From: an uncultured Solirubrobacteraceae bacterium
Lineage (GTDB): Bacteria > Actinomycetota > Thermoleophilia > Solirubrobacterales > Solirubrobacteraceae
Direction of reading: 5' to 3'
DNA: 32,392 nt
Assembly: GCA_902806205.1 (NCBI GenBank)
Contig: CADCVR010000030.1
Location: forward strand, 1 to 32,392
Shown: in pieces, positions 9,026 through 17,195 of the stretch
Layout: every line of letters starts with the position of its first letter
Position numbering within the stretch: position 1 is the first letter of the stretch
The notes under the pieces: generated by a model
What the model saw: only the letters and a program-made list of their open reading frames with translations
The model's database searches: none
What the model was told of the DNA's origin: nothing
Made by a program: the position numbers and the translations under genes

Positions 9026-9186
9026 CGGACCCGGTCCCCCGGGAGGATGCGGATGCGAAACCGGCGCATCTTGCCGGCGACGTGGCCGAGCACCTCGTGG
9101 TCGTTGTCGAGCTTGACGCGGAACATCGCGTTGGGGAGCGCCTCGACGACCTCACCCTCGAACTCAACCTTTTCTTCCTTGGCCAT
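8968..9186 (-). CDS. infA: Translation initiation factor IF-1
   Basis: IF-1 binds the ribosomal A site and helps IF-2 and IF-3 during initiation. The 72-residue product is full length and has the single OB-fold sequence: [18 protein letters not shown], then [20 protein letters not shown] and [15 protein letters not shown]. It differs from the usual location among ribosomal protein genes; here it sits ahead of thiL and behind the penicillin-binding protein gene. ATG 9186 is preceded by TAGCCT with an 8-base gap, suggesting a near-leaderless message. Whether it is the only infA of the genome or a second copy cannot be told from this window. Confidence 0.97.
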   Translation of the reverse strand: MAKEEKVEFEGEVVEALPNAMFRVKLDNDHEVLGHVAGKMRRFRIRILPGDRVRCELSPYDLSRARIVYRHR

Positions 9187-9194
9187 TGAGCCAC

Positions 9195-9200
9195 AGGCTA
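9195..9200 (-). promoter_or_regulatory. -10-like element (TAGCCT) for infA
   Basis: The minus strand reads TAGCCT, then eight bases, then the infA ATG. The spacing puts the transcription start at or next to the initiation codon. Confidence 0.45.
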
Positions 9201-9222
9201 CTCGTCGGCGCGCACAGGCCGC

Positions 9223-11454
9223 CTATCCGGCGCCGGCGATCGCGTCGGCCGCGTCATCGTCCGCGTCGGGGTCGACGGGCGGCGCGGGGGCCGGCGCCGG
9301 CGCCGGCGGCGCTTCGTACTGCCCGGGCGGGAACTGGTCGCTCCCGGGCGGCGGCGCCGTGCCGCCGTCGGGTGCGGGTGCCGGTGCGGGCGTCGGGGGC
9401 TGGGCCGGCGGCGCAACGCCCGGGGGAGCGTAGGGTTGGCTCTGGCCTCGCCCCGTCGACGGCGTGAAGCTGCCTCCTCCCAGTCCCGCCAGCGGCAGGC
9501 GGACGCGCTTGGCGACGAACGGCTCCTTCGGCTTGGGCCAGTCCTTGCAGTTCGTGCCCTTCGTCGCCGTCTGCATGAAGTCCTTCCAGATCGCCGCGGG
9601 CGCCGTCCCCCCGAACATCCGGCCCCAGAACGGGACGTTGTCCATGACCCTGCCCTCCGAGCCGGGATAGCCGACCCACACGGCGGTGTTCAGGCCGCGG
9701 GTCATGCCGGCGAACCAGGCGTCCTTGAAGCCGCTCGTGGTGCCGGTCTTGCCCGCCGCGACGCACTTGTTCAGCCGGGCCTTGGTGCCCGTGCCCGAGT
9801 TGACGTTGCCCTTCATGGCCTGGATGGCCTCGTAGGTCACGCCGTCGGTGAACTCCTTGACCTTGCGGACCTTGCCCATCTTGCGCCCGACCGTCCCGTT
9901 CGGGAACTTCACCCGGGTCACGGCGATCGGCTTCACGCGCGAGCCGCCGTTGTTGATCGTCGCGAACGCGCGGGCCATCTCCAGGGGCGAGACCCCGGTC
10001 GTCAGCCCGCCGAGTGCCTCGGACGGATAGGAGCCGAGCTTCGTCGTGATGCCCATGTCGTAGGCGGCCCGCGTGACCTTCTTCGGGCCGACGTCGAGGT
10101 CGAGCTGCTGCATGACCGTGTTGTCGGACGAGACGACGCCCTGGAACACCGACTTCGACTTCCCCGAGGTCGCCCCGTCGGAGTTGTCGACGTCGATCTT
10201 GGTGCCCGTCGGCTTGTGGAAGAACTTGAGCCTCTTGGAGACGTAGCTCGTCTTGTTGATGTCCACGCCCTCGCGCAGCGCGGCCATCATCACCATGACC
10301 TTGAACGTCGAGCCGGGCTGGCGACGCCCCTGGGCGGCGAGGTTGAACTTCGAGTCCCCGTAGTTCGACGAGGACGCCATCGCCTTGATATGGCCCGTCT
10401 GCGGGTCGATCGTGGCCAGCGCGGAGGACGGCGAGCCGGGGGCCTTGAGGTTCTTCTTGATCACGGCGCGTGCGAGCTTCTGCAGGCGCAGGTCGATCGT
10501 CGTGTACACCCGTAGGCCGCCCGCGCGCACCTTGGCGGCGCCGTAGGTCTTGATGAGCTCCCCGCGGACGTAGTCGAAGAAGTAGTTCTCGCGACGGGTG
10601 GTGTAGTACTCCGTGTCCTCGAGTCCGAGCGGCTCGGCGGCGGCCTCGGCCTCCTGGGTGGTGGTGATGTAGCCCGCGCTGCGCATCTGGGCCAGGACGT
10701 CGTTGCGGCGGCGCAGCGCGGAGTCGGGGTTCAAGCGTGGGTTGTACGCCGTCGGCGCCTGCGGCAGCCCGGCGAGCATCGCGCTCTCGGCGAGCGTCAG
10801 CTCGGCGGGACTCTTGTTGTAGAAGACGCGGGCGGCGGCCCACACGCCGATCGCCTCCTGGCCGCTCGGCGAGTTCCCGTAGGGCACGTTGTTGAGGTAC
10901 TTGACCAGGATCCACTGCTTTCCCTCGGCGCCCGGGTGCTTGTTCTCGAGGTCCTCGGCGAGCTTGGCCTCACGGATCTTGCGCTTGTAGTCCCGCGCGC
11001 GGTCCTGGGAGTAGATGTTCTTGATGAGCTGCATCGTCAGGGTGGAGCCGCCCTGGACGGCGTCGCCGCTCTCGGCGTTCTTCATCGCGGCGCGCACGAC
11101 GCCCTCGAAGTCGACGCCCTTGTGCTGATAGAAGCGCTTGTCCTCGATGGCCACCGTCGCGTCCTTCATGTCCTGGGAGATCGCCGTCGAGGGAATCTCG
11201 CGGCGCAGGACGTCGGACTGGATGACCCCGAGCTTGGCGCCGTCGGCGGCGAAGATGATCGAGTTCTGGCCCTGGTCCTTGGCCTTCAGCGACTCGAGGC
11301 TCGGGGCGCTCGACGCGATCGACACGACGTAGCCCACGGCGCTCAGCCCGGCGATCGCCAGCGTCGCGGTCAGCACCGCCAGGGACAGGAAGATGATCCG
11401 CGAGGGTCCACCCCGGCTGCGGTGGCGGCGTTGTTGGCGTTCGCGGCGGGACAA
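9223..11454 (-). CDS. Class A penicillin-binding protein (transglycosylase/transpeptidase)
   Basis: This bifunctional enzyme polymerises and cross-links peptidoglycan outside the membrane. The 743-residue product has an Arg-rich cytoplasmic tail, a signal anchor (about 19-46), and a GT51 transglycosylase domain with the catalytic Glu in VAIEDKRFYQHKGVDF (about 101-116) and GGSTLTMQLIKN. The transpeptidase domain carries the acyl-serine Ser382 in PGSTFK, SDN at 443-445 and KTGT at 569-572. A Pro/Ala tail follows residue 650, and its coding DNA is a GGCGCC-like simple repeat near 9280-9310. The only usable start is TTG 11454: the frame is open to a stop at 11524, but no ATG or GTG lies between. 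It probably has its own promoter, with TACCAT near 11525-11530 as a candidate. Confidence 0.95.
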   Translation of the reverse strand: MSRRERQQRRHRSRGGPSRIIFLSLAVLTATLAIAGLSAVGYVVSIASSAPSLESLKAKDQGQNSIIFAADGAKLGVIQSDVLRREIPSTAISQDMKDATVAIEDKRFYQHKGVDFEGVVRAAMKNAESGDAVQGGSTLTMQLIKNIYSQDRARDYKRKIREAKLAEDLENKHPGAEGKQWILVKYLNNVPYGNSPSGQEAIGVWAAARVFYNKSPAELTLAESAMLAGLPQAPTAYNPRLNPDSALRRRNDVLAQMRSAGYITTTQEAEAAAEPLGLEDTEYYTTRRENYFFDYVRGELIKTYGAAKVRAGGLRVYTTIDLRLQKLARAVIKKNLKAPGSPSSALATIDPQTGHIKAMASSSNYGDSKFNLAAQGRRQPGSTFKVMVMMAALREGVDINKTSYVSKRLKFFHKPTGTKIDVDNSDGATSGKSKSVFQGVVSSDNTVMQQLDLDVGPKKVTRAAYDMGITTKLGSYPSEALGGLTTGVSPLEMARAFATINNGGSRVKPIAVTRVKFPNGTVGRKMGKVRKVKEFTDGVTYEAIQAMKGNVNSGTGTKARLNKCVAAGKTGTTSGFKDAWFAGMTRGLNTAVWVGYPGSEGRVMDNVPFWGRMFGGTAPAAIWKDFMQTATKGTNCKDWPKPKEPFVAKRVRLPLAGLGGGSFTPSTGRGQSQPYAPPGVAPPAQPPTPAPAPAPDGGTAPPPGSDQFPPGQYEAPPAPAPAPAPPVDPDADDDAADAIAGAG

Positions 11455-11549
11455 GAGAAATCGTCGCTTCGAGTCGGGGTGGGAGAAGTCGCCGGCGGCG
11501 CGTTCTTGCGTTCCGGCAGGTCGTCAATGGTAGCCGTACGCCCGCGGGC

Positions 11550-12383
11550 CTATTGCTGGGCTGGGGCGTCGTCTTCGACGTTCCCCGCGGAACTCCCCCT
11601 CACGCCTACCCCGGCATTACGGAGGGCACGCAGCGCCTGCTCGCGCAGGGCGTGCTCGAGGCCCGCACGTTCGTGCGGCGGCGCCTGGGCGCCGATGAGC
11701 AGCAGCCGGGTGCCGTCCGCGGTGGTCTCGGCAAGGCGGACGCCGACGTCCCCGAGGGCGGCGCGCAGGGCGTCGATCGCCTCGAGCGGATCGATGTCGC
11801 CTCGGAGCCAGACCGACGGCTCGACGGCCACGGCAGCGCTGATGATCGAGTCGTTGCGCAGGACGCCCGCCGCGAGGCGCTCGTTGGGAACGATCACCCG
11901 TGTCCCTCCCGGGGTACGCAGCCACGTGTTGATGAGCCGCACGTCCTCCACCGTCCCGGAATCTCCCTCGAAGGCCACGACGTCCCCGATCCGCAGGGGC
12001 TGCGTGACGGCCAGGAGCACCCCGGCGATCGCGTTGGCCAGGGTCTGGCGCGCCGCGAAGCCGACGACGGCGGCCGCGATCGCGCCCGACGTGAGGATCG
12101 TGCTCGCGACGTCGCCGACCCCGGCGAACTGCCGCAGGGCCAGGGAGACCCCGATCACGACGACCACCACGTCCACGAGGCGCTGGAGGAAGCGCAGGCG
12201 CGTGTCGAGCTCCGGGCGCAGCTCGCCGCCGGCCACGGCCCGGGCCAGCCGCCGTCCCCGGCGCGCGACGCCGCGGTGGATGACGACGAGCGCGAGCCCG
12301 GTCAGGACGAGCACCCCGAGGGCGGTGAGCTCGTCCCGGTGACGCGGGAGGAAGCTCTCGGCAGCGAGGATGGCCGACGGCAT
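11550..12383 (-). CDS. MscS-family mechanosensitive channel
   Basis: These channels open under membrane tension and release small solutes after osmotic downshock. The 277-residue protein has helices at about 15-35 and 70-90. The Gly/Ala-rich pore helix follows, reading AIAAAVVGFAARQTLANAIAG, here written in part: AIAAAVVGFAARQT. The MscS beta domain begins at QPLRIGDVVAFEGDSGTVED with TPGGTRVIVPNERL. It starts at ATG 12383 (MPSAILAAESF), 8 bases after TACCGT on the minus strand. Its start lies head to head with, and overlaps, the start region of the plus-strand mannosyltransferase. With otsA in the same window it would serve osmotic balance, but the two are not in one operon. Confidence 0.9.
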   Translation of the reverse strand: MPSAILAAESFLPRHRDELTALGVLVLTGLALVVIHRGVARRGRRLARAVAGGELRPELDTRLRFLQRLVDVVVVVIGVSLALRQFAGVGDVASTILTSGAIAAAVVGFAARQTLANAIAGVLLAVTQPLRIGDVVAFEGDSGTVEDVRLINTWLRTPGGTRVIVPNERLAAGVLRNDSIISAAVAVEPSVWLRGDIDPLEAIDALRAALGDVGVRLAETTADGTRLLLIGAQAPPHERAGLEHALREQALRALRNAGVGVRGSSAGNVEDDAPAQQ

Positions 12384-13746
12384 GGCGCATGACGGTACCT
12401 CCACGCTTCCCGTGCCGGCCCGCCCCCCGGCGTCCGCCTCCGAGCCCGATGGCCCGGATCCCGGCGCCCGGGCGCCGAGATCGCGGCTGATCTTCGCGCG
12501 GAGGCCGCCGCCGGCCGCCCTGACCCCGCGGCGGCTGAACGCCGAACGTGGTGCCGCGATCGCCGACGCGGCGCGCGCGCTCGTGCTCACGCGGCTCGTC
12601 GTGCTGGCCGCGGGCCTGGCGGCCCTCGCGCTGGTCGGGGAGCGGCCCGGCGTCGGCCCGGGTTTCGATCCGGAGCGCGTCACGGTGCCCTTCGGCGCGC
12701 TCGGCGACGCGCTCGTCGCCCCCGCGGCGCGCTGGGACGCCGTCTGGTTCGTGACGATCGCCGAGCGTGGCTACGGGCTCGACGCGGCGCGGCCGGCGTT
12801 CTTCCCGCTCTACCCGCTCCTGGCGCGCGGGGCGGGGGTGGTGACCGGCTCGGCGCTGGTCGGCGGGATCCTCGTCTCGCTCGTCTCCTTCGGGGTTGCG
12901 CTCTACCTCCTGCGGCGGCTGACCGAGCTCGAGCTCGGAGCAGACGCGGCGCGGGCGACGGTCTGGCTGACGGCGGCGTTTCCCGTGGCGTTCTTCTTCT
13001 CCGCGGTCTACAGCGAGGCGCTCTTCCTCGCGCTCAGCGTGGGTTGCGTGTACGCCGCGCGGACCGATCGCTGGGCCTGGGCGGGCACGCTCGGGCTTCT
13101 GGCGACCGGGACCCGCAGCGCGGGGATCGTCCTGCTCGTGCCCTTGGCACTGCTGCTGTGGGACCGCCGCGCTTCCGGGCTCTGGCGGCGCGCGGCGTGG
13201 GTGGGGCTCGTGCCGCTGGGCGCCGCGGCGTTCTGCGGCTGGCTCGCGCTCCGGGGCGCGGATCCGCGGGCGCCGTTCGACGCGCAGGCCGAGTGGTACC
13301 GCGAGCTCTCGGTGCCCTTCGCCGGCCTGTGGGAGGGCACGACGGCGGCCTGGGACGGCGCACGCCAGCTGCTCTGGGGCTCCTCGGAGCGGATCTTCTT
13401 CGAGCACGCCGGCGGTCAGCCGTCCGAGGTCGCGCGGGTGAACTTGCAGCTCTACGGGTTCCTGGTCCTCGGGCTGACGGCGCTCGTGGGCGCTGCACGA
13501 TGCCTGCCACCGGCCTACGCCGCCTACGCGCTCGCCGCACTCGCGCTGCCGCTCTCGACTCCCGTCCAGGCGCAGCCCCTGATGTCGCTGCCGCGCTTCG
13601 TCGCGGTGCTCTTCCCCCTGTTCATGTGGGGCGGGTGGTGGATCGCGCGTCGCGGGCGACGAACCCGGGTCGCCGTCGGCGCCGCCTCGACGCTCGGTCT
13701 GGTCGTCTTCACGGGGCAGTTCACGACCTGGAGGTGGGTGGCCTGA
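12382..13746 (+). CDS. PIG-V-like integral membrane mannosyltransferase
   Basis: The protein resembles the PIG-V (GT76) family, which in eukaryotes adds the second mannose to GPI anchors and in actinobacteria occurs as polytopic glycosyltransferases probably using a lipid-linked sugar. Visible marks are RWDAVWFVTIAERGY (the conserved W-D region), PAFFPLYPLL, AAFPVAFFFSAVYSEALFL and about nine hydrophobic helices. The donor and acceptor are unknown. The start is uncertain: ATG 12370, ATG 12382 (GAGG twelve bases ahead) and GTG 12412 are all in frame. The first two overlap the MscS start on the other strand. Its TGA lies inside the start of the following HAD gene, so the genes form an operon of three. 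Confidence 0.8.
   Translation: MAHDGTSTLPVPARPPASASEPDGPDPGARAPRSRLIFARRPPPAALTPRRLNAERGAAIADAARALVLTRLVVLAAGLAALALVGERPGVGPGFDPERVTVPFGALGDALVAPAARWDAVWFVTIAERGYGLDAARPAFFPLYPLLARGAGVVTGSALVGGILVSLVSFGVALYLLRRLTELELGADAARATVWLTAAFPVAFFFSAVYSEALFLALSVGCVYAARTDRWAWAGTLGLLATGTRSAGIVLLVPLALLLWDRRASGLWRRAAWVGLVPLGAAAFCGWLALRGADPRAPFDAQAEWYRELSVPFAGLWEGTTAAWDGARQLLWGSSERIFFEHAGGQPSEVARVNLQLYGFLVLGLTALVGAARCLPPAYAAYALAALALPLSTPVQAQPLMSLPRFVAVLFPLFMWGGWWIARRGRRTRVAVGAASTLGLVVFTGQFTTWRWVA
12392..12397 (-). promoter_or_regulatory. -10-like element (TACCGT) for the MscS gene
   Basis: TACCGT on the minus strand stands eight bases before ATG 12383. It lies inside the N-terminal coding region of the plus-strand mannosyltransferase if that gene starts at 12370 or 12382. 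Confidence 0.35.
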
Positions 13747-14456
13747 CCGTCGTCCTCCTGGACGCACTCGGGACGATCCTCGAGCTCGAGCAGCCCTGGC
13801 CGCACCTCGTGCGAGAGCTCGGGGAACGCGGAACCCGCGTCACCGAGGAGCTGGCCCGTGAGGCGATGCTCGCCGAGATGGCCTTCTACCGTGCCGAGCA
13901 CCACCGCGCCGCCGACGCGGACGGCCTGGCGCGGCTGCGCCGGGAGTGCGCAGGGGTCGTCCTCGAGCACCTCGGGCCGGCGGCGGCGCACACGGCGATC
14001 GAGGACGTCGAGGCCGCGCTGCTGGCGGCGGTGCGCTTCGTCGCCTACTCCGACGTCGCGCCGGCGCTCGAGCAGCTCCGCGAGGACGGAGCGCAGCTCG
14101 TCGTGGTGTCCAACTGGGACGTGTCCCTGCATACCGTGCTCGCGCAGTCCGGCCTGAGCGGGCTGCTCGACGGCGCCATCTCCTCCGCCGAGGCAGGAGC
14201 CGCGAAACCCGATCCGGCGATCCTCGTCGCCGCGCTGGCACTGGTGGGCGGGAGTGCCGAGGACGCGTTCATGGTCGGCGACTCGGTGGCGACCGACATC
14301 GCCGGCGCGCAGGCCCTGGGGATCGCCCCGGTGCTCGTAGCGCGCGCCGCGGGCGAGGGCCTCGGCTCCTTCGGCGCCGGCCCGCGTGCCCCTGCGGGCG
14401 TGCCGACCCTGCCGGGACTCGCCGGACTGCCCGAGCTCGTCCGCTACCGTCGGTAG
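13734..14456 (+). CDS. HAD-superfamily hydrolase (haloacid dehalogenase-like)
   Basis: This 240-residue cytosolic HAD protein has the four motifs: VVLLDALGT with nucleophile Asp10, VVVSNWD (Ser), AKPDP (Lys) and MVGDSVATDI (acidic pair). A helical cap lies between about 15 and 90. At position +2 after the nucleophile, where phosphatases have the general acid Asp, this protein has Leu12. That is the 2-haloacid dehalogenase-like arrangement (there usually Tyr) and makes a simple phosphatase role doubtful. GTG 13734 overlaps the mannosyltransferase stop by 13 bases. Seven bases separate its stop from the CPBP protease. The substrate is unknown. Confidence 0.88.
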   Translation: MGGLTVVLLDALGTILELEQPWPHLVRELGERGTRVTEELAREAMLAEMAFYRAEHHRAADADGLARLRRECAGVVLEHLGPAAAHTAIEDVEAALLAAVRFVAYSDVAPALEQLREDGAQLVVVSNWDVSLHTVLAQSGLSGLLDGAISSAEAGAAKPDPAILVAALALVGGSAEDAFMVGDSVATDIAGAQALGIAPVLVARAAGEGLGSFGAGPRAPAGVPTLPGLAGLPELVRYRR

Positions 14457-14463
14457 CCCCCCG

Positions 14464-15354
14464 ATGTCGTCCGCGCCCCCGACGAACGAGCTCGCGCTCA
14501 CCCCGCCGCCGCCCGCGCGCCCAGAGCTTCCGGACGGTGCCGAGCTCACGCCGGTCGAGCCGCGCTGGCACCCCTCGGGGGTCTTCGTCGCCTTCGCGCT
14601 CGGGCTGGCCGGGACCCTCATCGGGGTGCTGGTGCTCGGGTCCGTCGCCGTCGCGCTCGGAGCCGAAGCCGACAACTTCCCACCCGGCGTGAACATCGCG
14701 CTCACGATCGTCCAGGACGCCGCGTTCGTCATCGCCGCGCTGTTCGTCGCGAGCAGGGTGGCGCGGCCGGCGCCCTGGCAGTTCGGCCTGCGGGGCACGC
14801 GGGTGGGCGCGTTCGTCGGCTGGACGATCGCGGCGTTCGTCGCGTTCGCCGCGTTCGGGGCGCTCTACTCAGAGCTCCTGAACATCGGTTCCCAGGAAGA
14901 GCTGCCGGATCAGCTCGGAGCCGACAGCGGGACCCTCGCCCTGTGTGCCGCGGCGTTCCTGGTCACGGTCGTGGCGCCCGTCGCGGAGGAGTTCTTCTTC
15001 CGCGGCTACATCTTCGGGGCGCTGCGCAACTGGAAGGGCATGTGGATCGGGGCACTGCTCACCGGGCTGCTCTTCGGCGCCATCCACGCCGGCTCGGCGC
15101 CCGATCCGCTGTACCTCCCGCTGCTGGCGGTCTTCGGCTTCGTCCTCTGCCTGCTCTACGCCAGGACCCGGTCGCTGTACCCCTGCATCGCGCTTCACGC
15201 GATCAACAACTCCATCGCCTTCGGCGGTGCCCGTGACGGATGGAGCTGGGAGTACGCCGTCCTGCTGGCGGGCTCGCTCGGGGCGATCGTGCTGCTCGCG
15301 CTCGTCGTACGCCGTCTCGGCGGTCCGGCGCCCGCCGCCTTCGAGCAGGCGTGA
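14464..15354 (+). CDS. CPBP-family intramembrane metalloprotease (CAAX protease/Abi)
   Basis: The 296-residue protein has a proline-rich cytoplasmic start and about eight helices. All family motifs are intact: EEFFFRG (Glu175, Glu176, Arg180), FGAIHAG (His208) and HAINN (His245, Asn249). These residues lie within the membrane. In other bacteria such proteins process prenylated or signal-peptide-like substrates or give self-immunity to peptide bacteriocins; nothing nearby indicates which applies. ATG 14464 follows the HAD stop by seven bases, so it is the last gene of a mannosyltransferase-HAD-CPBP operon. Confidence 0.92.
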   Translation: MSSAPPTNELALTPPPPARPELPDGAELTPVEPRWHPSGVFVAFALGLAGTLIGVLVLGSVAVALGAEADNFPPGVNIALTIVQDAAFVIAALFVASRVARPAPWQFGLRGTRVGAFVGWTIAAFVAFAAFGALYSELLNIGSQEELPDQLGADSGTLALCAAAFLVTVVAPVAEEFFFRGYIFGALRNWKGMWIGALLTGLLFGAIHAGSAPDPLYLPLLAVFGFVLCLLYARTRSLYPCIALHAINNSIAFGGARDGWSWEYAVLLAGSLGAIVLLALVVRRLGGPAPAAFEQA

Positions 15355-15367
15355 AGCCGGCTGGTGC

Positions 15368-15404
15368 GTGACCGCGAGGCGCCGCGGAGCGCCGGCGCCG
15401 TCAC
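15368..15404 (+). terminator. Possible hairpin terminator after the CPBP gene
   Basis: GTGAC (15368-15372) pairs with GTCAC (15400-15404), and a GGCGC/GCGCC stem lies inside. It begins 14 bases after the operon's stop codon. No T tract follows. The remaining bases to 15452 show nothing else. Confidence 0.3.
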
Positions 15405-15452
15405 CTCAGCGGACGCGCCGGACAGGTGATGCGCAGGCGGTGCGCCGGGGAA

Positions 15453-15458
15453 TAGGAT
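15453..15458 (+). promoter_or_regulatory. -10-like element (TAGGAT) for the L,D-transpeptidase gene
   Basis: TAGGAT stands nine bases before ATG 15468, within the spacing seen before other starts in this window. Confidence 0.4.
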
Positions 15459-15467
15459 TGCCCTCCC

Positions 15468-16481
15468 ATGCGCGCGGCCACCCCGATTCTCTGCGTCCTG
15501 CTGCCTCTGGGCCTTCCGGCGGTCGCCCAAGGCCAAAGCCTTCTCACGCCGAAGCCCCCCGCCACGACGCCCGCGCCACCCCCGGCGGCCGCTCCGGCTC
15601 CGGCTCCGGTCGCGGGCGTGCTGGCGATCCGGGCCGAGCGCGTCGGACGCGGCCGCACGGTCCTGGCCGGCGCGCGCTGGCGCGTCCGCGGGAGCCTCAC
15701 CCCCTACGTCCCCGGCCAGCAGGTCACCGTGCGCTTCCTCCGCGGGAGCCGCAAGCTCGGCGTGAAGCGGGTCACGCTGCTTCCGAGCACCGGAAACACC
15801 GGGGCGTTCGTCGTCGGCTTCCGCACCACCCGTCCGGGTCCCGTGGTGGTGCGCGCTTCGCACCCGGCCACGCCGGAACTGGCCACCGCCGTCGCGCGGC
15901 CGACGTCCGTCGACGTGCTGCCGCTCCGTGTGCGGGCGGGCGCGAAGGGTCTTGCCGTGCGCATGCTCCAGCAGCGCCTCGCGCGGCTCGGCTACGTCGT
16001 CGGGCGCCGCGGGCGCTTCGACGCGCGGACCGGCCGCGCCGTCCTGGCGTTCCGCAAGGTCACCGGAATGGCGCGGACCTCCGCCGCCGACCGCGCCGTC
16101 CTCAGCCGCCTCGCGCGCGGCCGGGGCGCCTTCCGCGTGAGGTTTCCCCGCCATGGGCGCCACGTCGAAGCCGACATCTCGCGGCAGGTCGTCGCCCTGA
16201 TCGGGGCGGGCGGGAAGGTCGAGCGGATCCTTCCCACCTCGTCCGGAGCGCCCTCGACCCCGACGATCCTCGGTTCCTTCCGGATCTACCGCAAGGACTT
16301 CGGGACCAACGCGCTCGGGATGGTCCACGCGGCGTACTTCATCCGGGGCTACGCGCTCCACGGCTTCCGCTCCGTGCCGACCTACGGGGCGAGCCACGGC
16401 TGCCTGCGGGTGCCGATCGGCGACGCGCTGAGCCTCTTCCGCTGGGTGCGCCACGGCACCCGGGTGGATACGTACCGCTGA
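15468..16481 (+). CDS. L,D-transpeptidase with peptidoglycan-binding domain
   Basis: This exported enzyme would make 3-3 cross-links in peptidoglycan or attach proteins to it. The 337-residue product has a signal peptide (1-22), a Pro/Ala linker (28-48), a beta-rich region (50-150), and a PG_binding_1 domain (about 157-215, LRVRAGAKGLAVRMLQQRL, then LGYVVG). The YkuD catalytic domain (about 230-337) follows. The active site is complete: His298 in YALHGF and the SHGCLRVP motif with His310 and Cys312. Five bases after the stop begins the palindromic element 16487-16646, and the next gene converges on it. With the class A PBP and the sortase it forms a group of cell-wall enzymes across this window. 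Confidence 0.93.
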   Translation: MRAATPILCVLLPLGLPAVAQGQSLLTPKPPATTPAPPPAAAPAPAPVAGVLAIRAERVGRGRTVLAGARWRVRGSLTPYVPGQQVTVRFLRGSRKLGVKRVTLLPSTGNTGAFVVGFRTTRPGPVVVRASHPATPELATAVARPTSVDVLPLRVRAGAKGLAVRMLQQRLARLGYVVGRRGRFDARTGRAVLAFRKVTGMARTSAADRAVLSRLARGRGAFRVRFPRHGRHVEADISRQVVALIGAGGKVERILPTSSGAPSTPTILGSFRIYRKDFGTNALGMVHAAYFIRGYALHGFRSVPTYGASHGCLRVPIGDALSLFRWVRHGTRVDTYR

Positions 16482-16486
16482 ACCTA

Positions 16487-16646
16487 AGCCTGGATCCACC
16501 GATTCTCGCGGCGAATCCCCGCCGTGGCCGAGGCCATATGCCCGTTCGGGGCTTCCCAAAGGGCTCACCCTGAGGGTGCGCCCCGAACGGGCATCTGACC
16601 GGGCCCACGACAGGGATTCGTCCCCGATGATCGGTGGATCCAGGCT
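16487..16646. repeat. Nested palindromic element, single copy in this window
   Basis: A 160-base fold-back. The outer arms AGCCTGGATCCACCGAT (16487-16503) and ATCGGTGGATCCAGGCT (16630-16646) are perfect complements over 17 bases and continue imperfectly about 13 bases further in (GAATCCCC against GGGATTC). The inner arms ATGCCCGTTCGGGGC (16538-16552) and GCCCCGAACGGGCAT (16580-16594) are perfect over 15 bases, and ACCCTGAGGGT (16567-16577) sits in the loop. It starts five bases after the L,D-transpeptidase stop and abuts a different repeat. It could be a small non-autonomous mobile element or an RNA 3' structure. No coding frame in it looks real. Confidence 0.8.
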
Positions 16647-16648
16647 AA

Positions 16649-16812
16649 GTGCTCCGATTCCGAAGTTCCATGGCAGCATCCGGGCGCCTCGCCGGGCCGT
16701 GCCGCCCGGCGACGGCCCCGCAAGTACGCCCAGTACGAGCAGGGCCGTCGCCGAACGCCACGGCGCGCCGATCCATCCCGGGTCCTGCGACGGAACTTAC
16801 GAATCGGAGCAC
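16649..16812. repeat. Intergenic palindrome family, long copy (164 bases)
   Basis: The ends are GTGCTCCGATTC (16649-16660) and GAATCGGAGCAC (16801-16812), and the stem continues as AAGTTCC against GGAACTT. The first 33 bases from 16648 are identical to the copy at 25041. The left ~45 and right ~70 bases also match the copy at 27726 closely. A 47-base stretch found only here contains its own inverted pair, GACGGCCC and GGGCCGTC. Its right end is eight bases from the stop of the minus-strand gene 16821-17183. Confidence 0.88.
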
Positions 16813-16820
16813 CCAGGGCC

Positions 16821-17183
16821 TCAGCGGCCGGCGGCGAACCGGGCGAGGAAGCCGCCGCCCAGGCCGTAGAGCAGGAGCGCGAGGGCGGCGGGCCCGGTGC
16901 GGCGCAGCCAGCGGCTGCTCGCGTCCTCGAAGACGGGCGCGAAGGGGGAGAGCAGCGCGTCGTTGGCGTCGTCGACGACTTCCCGCGCGCCGGAGTGGGC
17001 GCGTTCGCGGGCGCGCTCCTGCTCCGTCGAGGGGTCGGGGGAGCGTGACGCGCGGCGCCCCTCGATCTCCGTGGTGGTGCGGTCGGAGGCGCTGCGCGCC
17101 TCGTCGATCGCGAACAGCGCCCATCCCGCGACGACGACGAGGCTGGCCAGGACCGCGAAGCCACGAAGGAGGGACTCGAGCAC
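16821..17183 (-). CDS. Small hypothetical membrane protein
   Basis: The family is not recognised. The 120-residue product has a hydrophobic helix near the N-terminus (about 8-26, FAVLASLVVVAGWALFAI), a charged central part (30-75) rich in Arg, Glu and Ser with a possible coiled coil, and a second hydrophobic helix (about 97-116, GPAALALLLYGLGGGF). The start is GTG 17183, six bases after TAGCCT on the minus strand, a promoter it shares with pyrE. The 3' end meets the palindromic element 16649-16812. The two helices, clean promoter spacing and defined 3' end support a real gene. Confidence 0.75.
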   Translation of the reverse strand: MLESLLRGFAVLASLVVVAGWALFAIDEARSASDRTTTEIEGRRASRSPDPSTEQERARERAHSGAREVVDDANDALLSPFAPVFEDASSRWLRRTGPAALALLLYGLGGGFLARFAAGR

Positions 17184-17188
17184 GGCAG

Positions 17189-17195
17189 TAGGCTA
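17189..17195. promoter_or_regulatory. Bidirectional -10 element (TAGGCTA) for pyrE and the small membrane gene
   Basis: The plus strand reads TAGGCT (17189-17194), nine bases before pyrE ATG 17204. The minus strand reads TAGCCT (17195-17190), six bases before GTG 17183. The two hexamers share five base pairs, so one near-symmetric element could serve both directions. Confidence 0.5.

Noticed and set aside
9277-9400. GGCGCC/GCCGGC simple repeats as a possible regulatory or recombination site
   Set aside because: They lie in the codons of the Pro/Ala tail of the penicillin-binding protein and are explained by that low-complexity protein sequence.
15195-16679. Minus-strand open frame beginning in the palindromes (MLPWNFGIGALSLDPPIIGD)
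   Set aside because: The start comes from repeat DNA and the rest is antisense to the L,D-transpeptidase and CPBP genes.
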